Below are positions 6,263 to 6,680 of a stretch of 6,680 nt of DNA, piece after piece. The stretch is taken from positions 5,891-12,570 of the forward strand of contig PLXD01000182.1 of assembly GCA_003151295.1 (NCBI GenBank). The letters are read 5' to 3'. This DNA is from Chitinophagaceae bacterium (GTDB lineage: Bacteria > Bacteroidota > Bacteroidia > Chitinophagales > Chitinophagaceae). Both the position numbers and the translations under genes were made by a program. The notes below the pieces were generated by a model. That model worked only from the letters and a program-made list of their open reading frames with translations, was not told the origin of the DNA and did not search any database. Position 1 is the stretch's first letter. Every line of letters begins with the position of its first letter.

Positions 6263-6680
6263 ATGTCAACTGCTTCCAGGAAAGTCATTAACGGATGGGC
6301 CATGTATGATTGGGCTAACTCCGTCTACAACCTGGTCATCACGACGACTTTTTTCCCGATCTATTTTACTGCCGCCACCAGGAAGCATTTCGGCAGCGAG
6401 ATGATTCCCCTTTTCGGGCGGAAATTCGTAAACTCATCCATATATAGTTATTCACTGGCTGCGGCCTACCTTCTGATCTCTTTATTTTACCCAATCCTCA
6501 CATCTGTTGCCGATACGAGGGGAAATAAGAAGAATTTCATGCGCTTCTTCTGCTATATGGGCGCGGCCGGGTGCAGCGCGCTATATTTTTTCGATGGGTC
6601 CAACCTGACCCTGGGTATTCTCGCCTTTATGCTGGCTTCCATGGGATATGTGGGCAGCCTGGTATTCTACAACGCCTACC
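6263..6680 (+). CDS. Major facilitator transporter, UMF1 (Atg22-like) family, N-terminal fragment (runs off the right edge)
   Basis: The frame is open from ATG 6263 to the window edge, giving 139 residues. NGWAMYDWANSVYN (10-23) is the hallmark start of the UMF1/Atg22-like branch of the major facilitator superfamily. TM1 follows (about 20-38), then TM2 (about 61-80), the MFS motif-A-like loop SVADTRGNKKNF (81-92), TM3 (about 95-110) and TM4 (about 117-135). The last residues, FYNAY, are where the family usually continues into a LPEIA-type segment. Yeast Atg22 exports amino acids from the vacuole, but the substrate of bacterial UMF1 proteins is generally unassigned, so none is proposed. The gene lies 36 bases after uppP, with no terminator between them, so co-transcription is likely. 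A purine-rich AAAGGGGAGG (6231-6240) is 22 bases from the ATG, too far to be a normal Shine-Dalgarno. The normal family length is around 400-450 residues, so roughly a third is visible. Confidence 0.85.
   Translation, partial: MSTASRKVINGWAMYDWANSVYNLVITTTFFPIYFTAATRKHFGSEMIPLFGRKFVNSSIYSYSLAAAYLLISLFYPILTSVADTRGNKKNFMRFFCYMGAAGCSALYFFDGSNLTLGILAFMLASMGYVGSLVFYNAY

Overview
The window looks like an ordinary chromosomal stretch from a member of the Bacteroidota, most likely the Chitinophagales/Chitinophagaceae. Four things point there: the sequence style of the LeuRS and UppP proteins, the order ftsX - DUF3098 - uppP, the lack of Shine-Dalgarno sites in front of most genes, and two perfect matches to the Bacteroidota -7 promoter box (TAnnTTTG). 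The taxon is inferred from memory of these families, not from a search.

Minus-strand half (1-3820). leuS (leucyl-tRNA synthetase, 959 aa) is followed after 17 bases by a 231-aa M23-type metallopeptidase with no signal peptide, so the two are probably co-transcribed. About 70 bases further along the same strand, the N-terminus of a secreted protein starts and runs off the left edge. An 8-bp perfect AT-rich inverted repeat sits immediately in front of that last gene.

Divergent spacer (3821-4014). This 194-bp region separates leuS from ftsX. It holds one exact TATTTTTG octamer facing each way, the best promoter candidates in the window.

Plus-strand half (4015-6680). ftsX (division ABC-transporter permease) is followed by a small two-helix DUF3098 membrane protein, then a strong intrinsic terminator. 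Next come uppP (undecaprenyl-diphosphatase) and, 36 bases later, the first 139 residues of a UMF1-type major facilitator transporter that runs off the right edge. FtsX-FtsE signals to peptidoglycan hydrolases at the septum and UppP recycles the lipid carrier for wall precursors, so this half is an envelope and division neighbourhood. The terminator suggests ftsX-DUF3098 and uppP-UMF1 are separate transcription units.

I found no mobile element, CRISPR array, tRNA or rRNA, and no convincing new biological system. The points most worth a second look are an unusually long leucine-specific insertion in LeuRS and the apparently cytoplasmic M23 enzyme.
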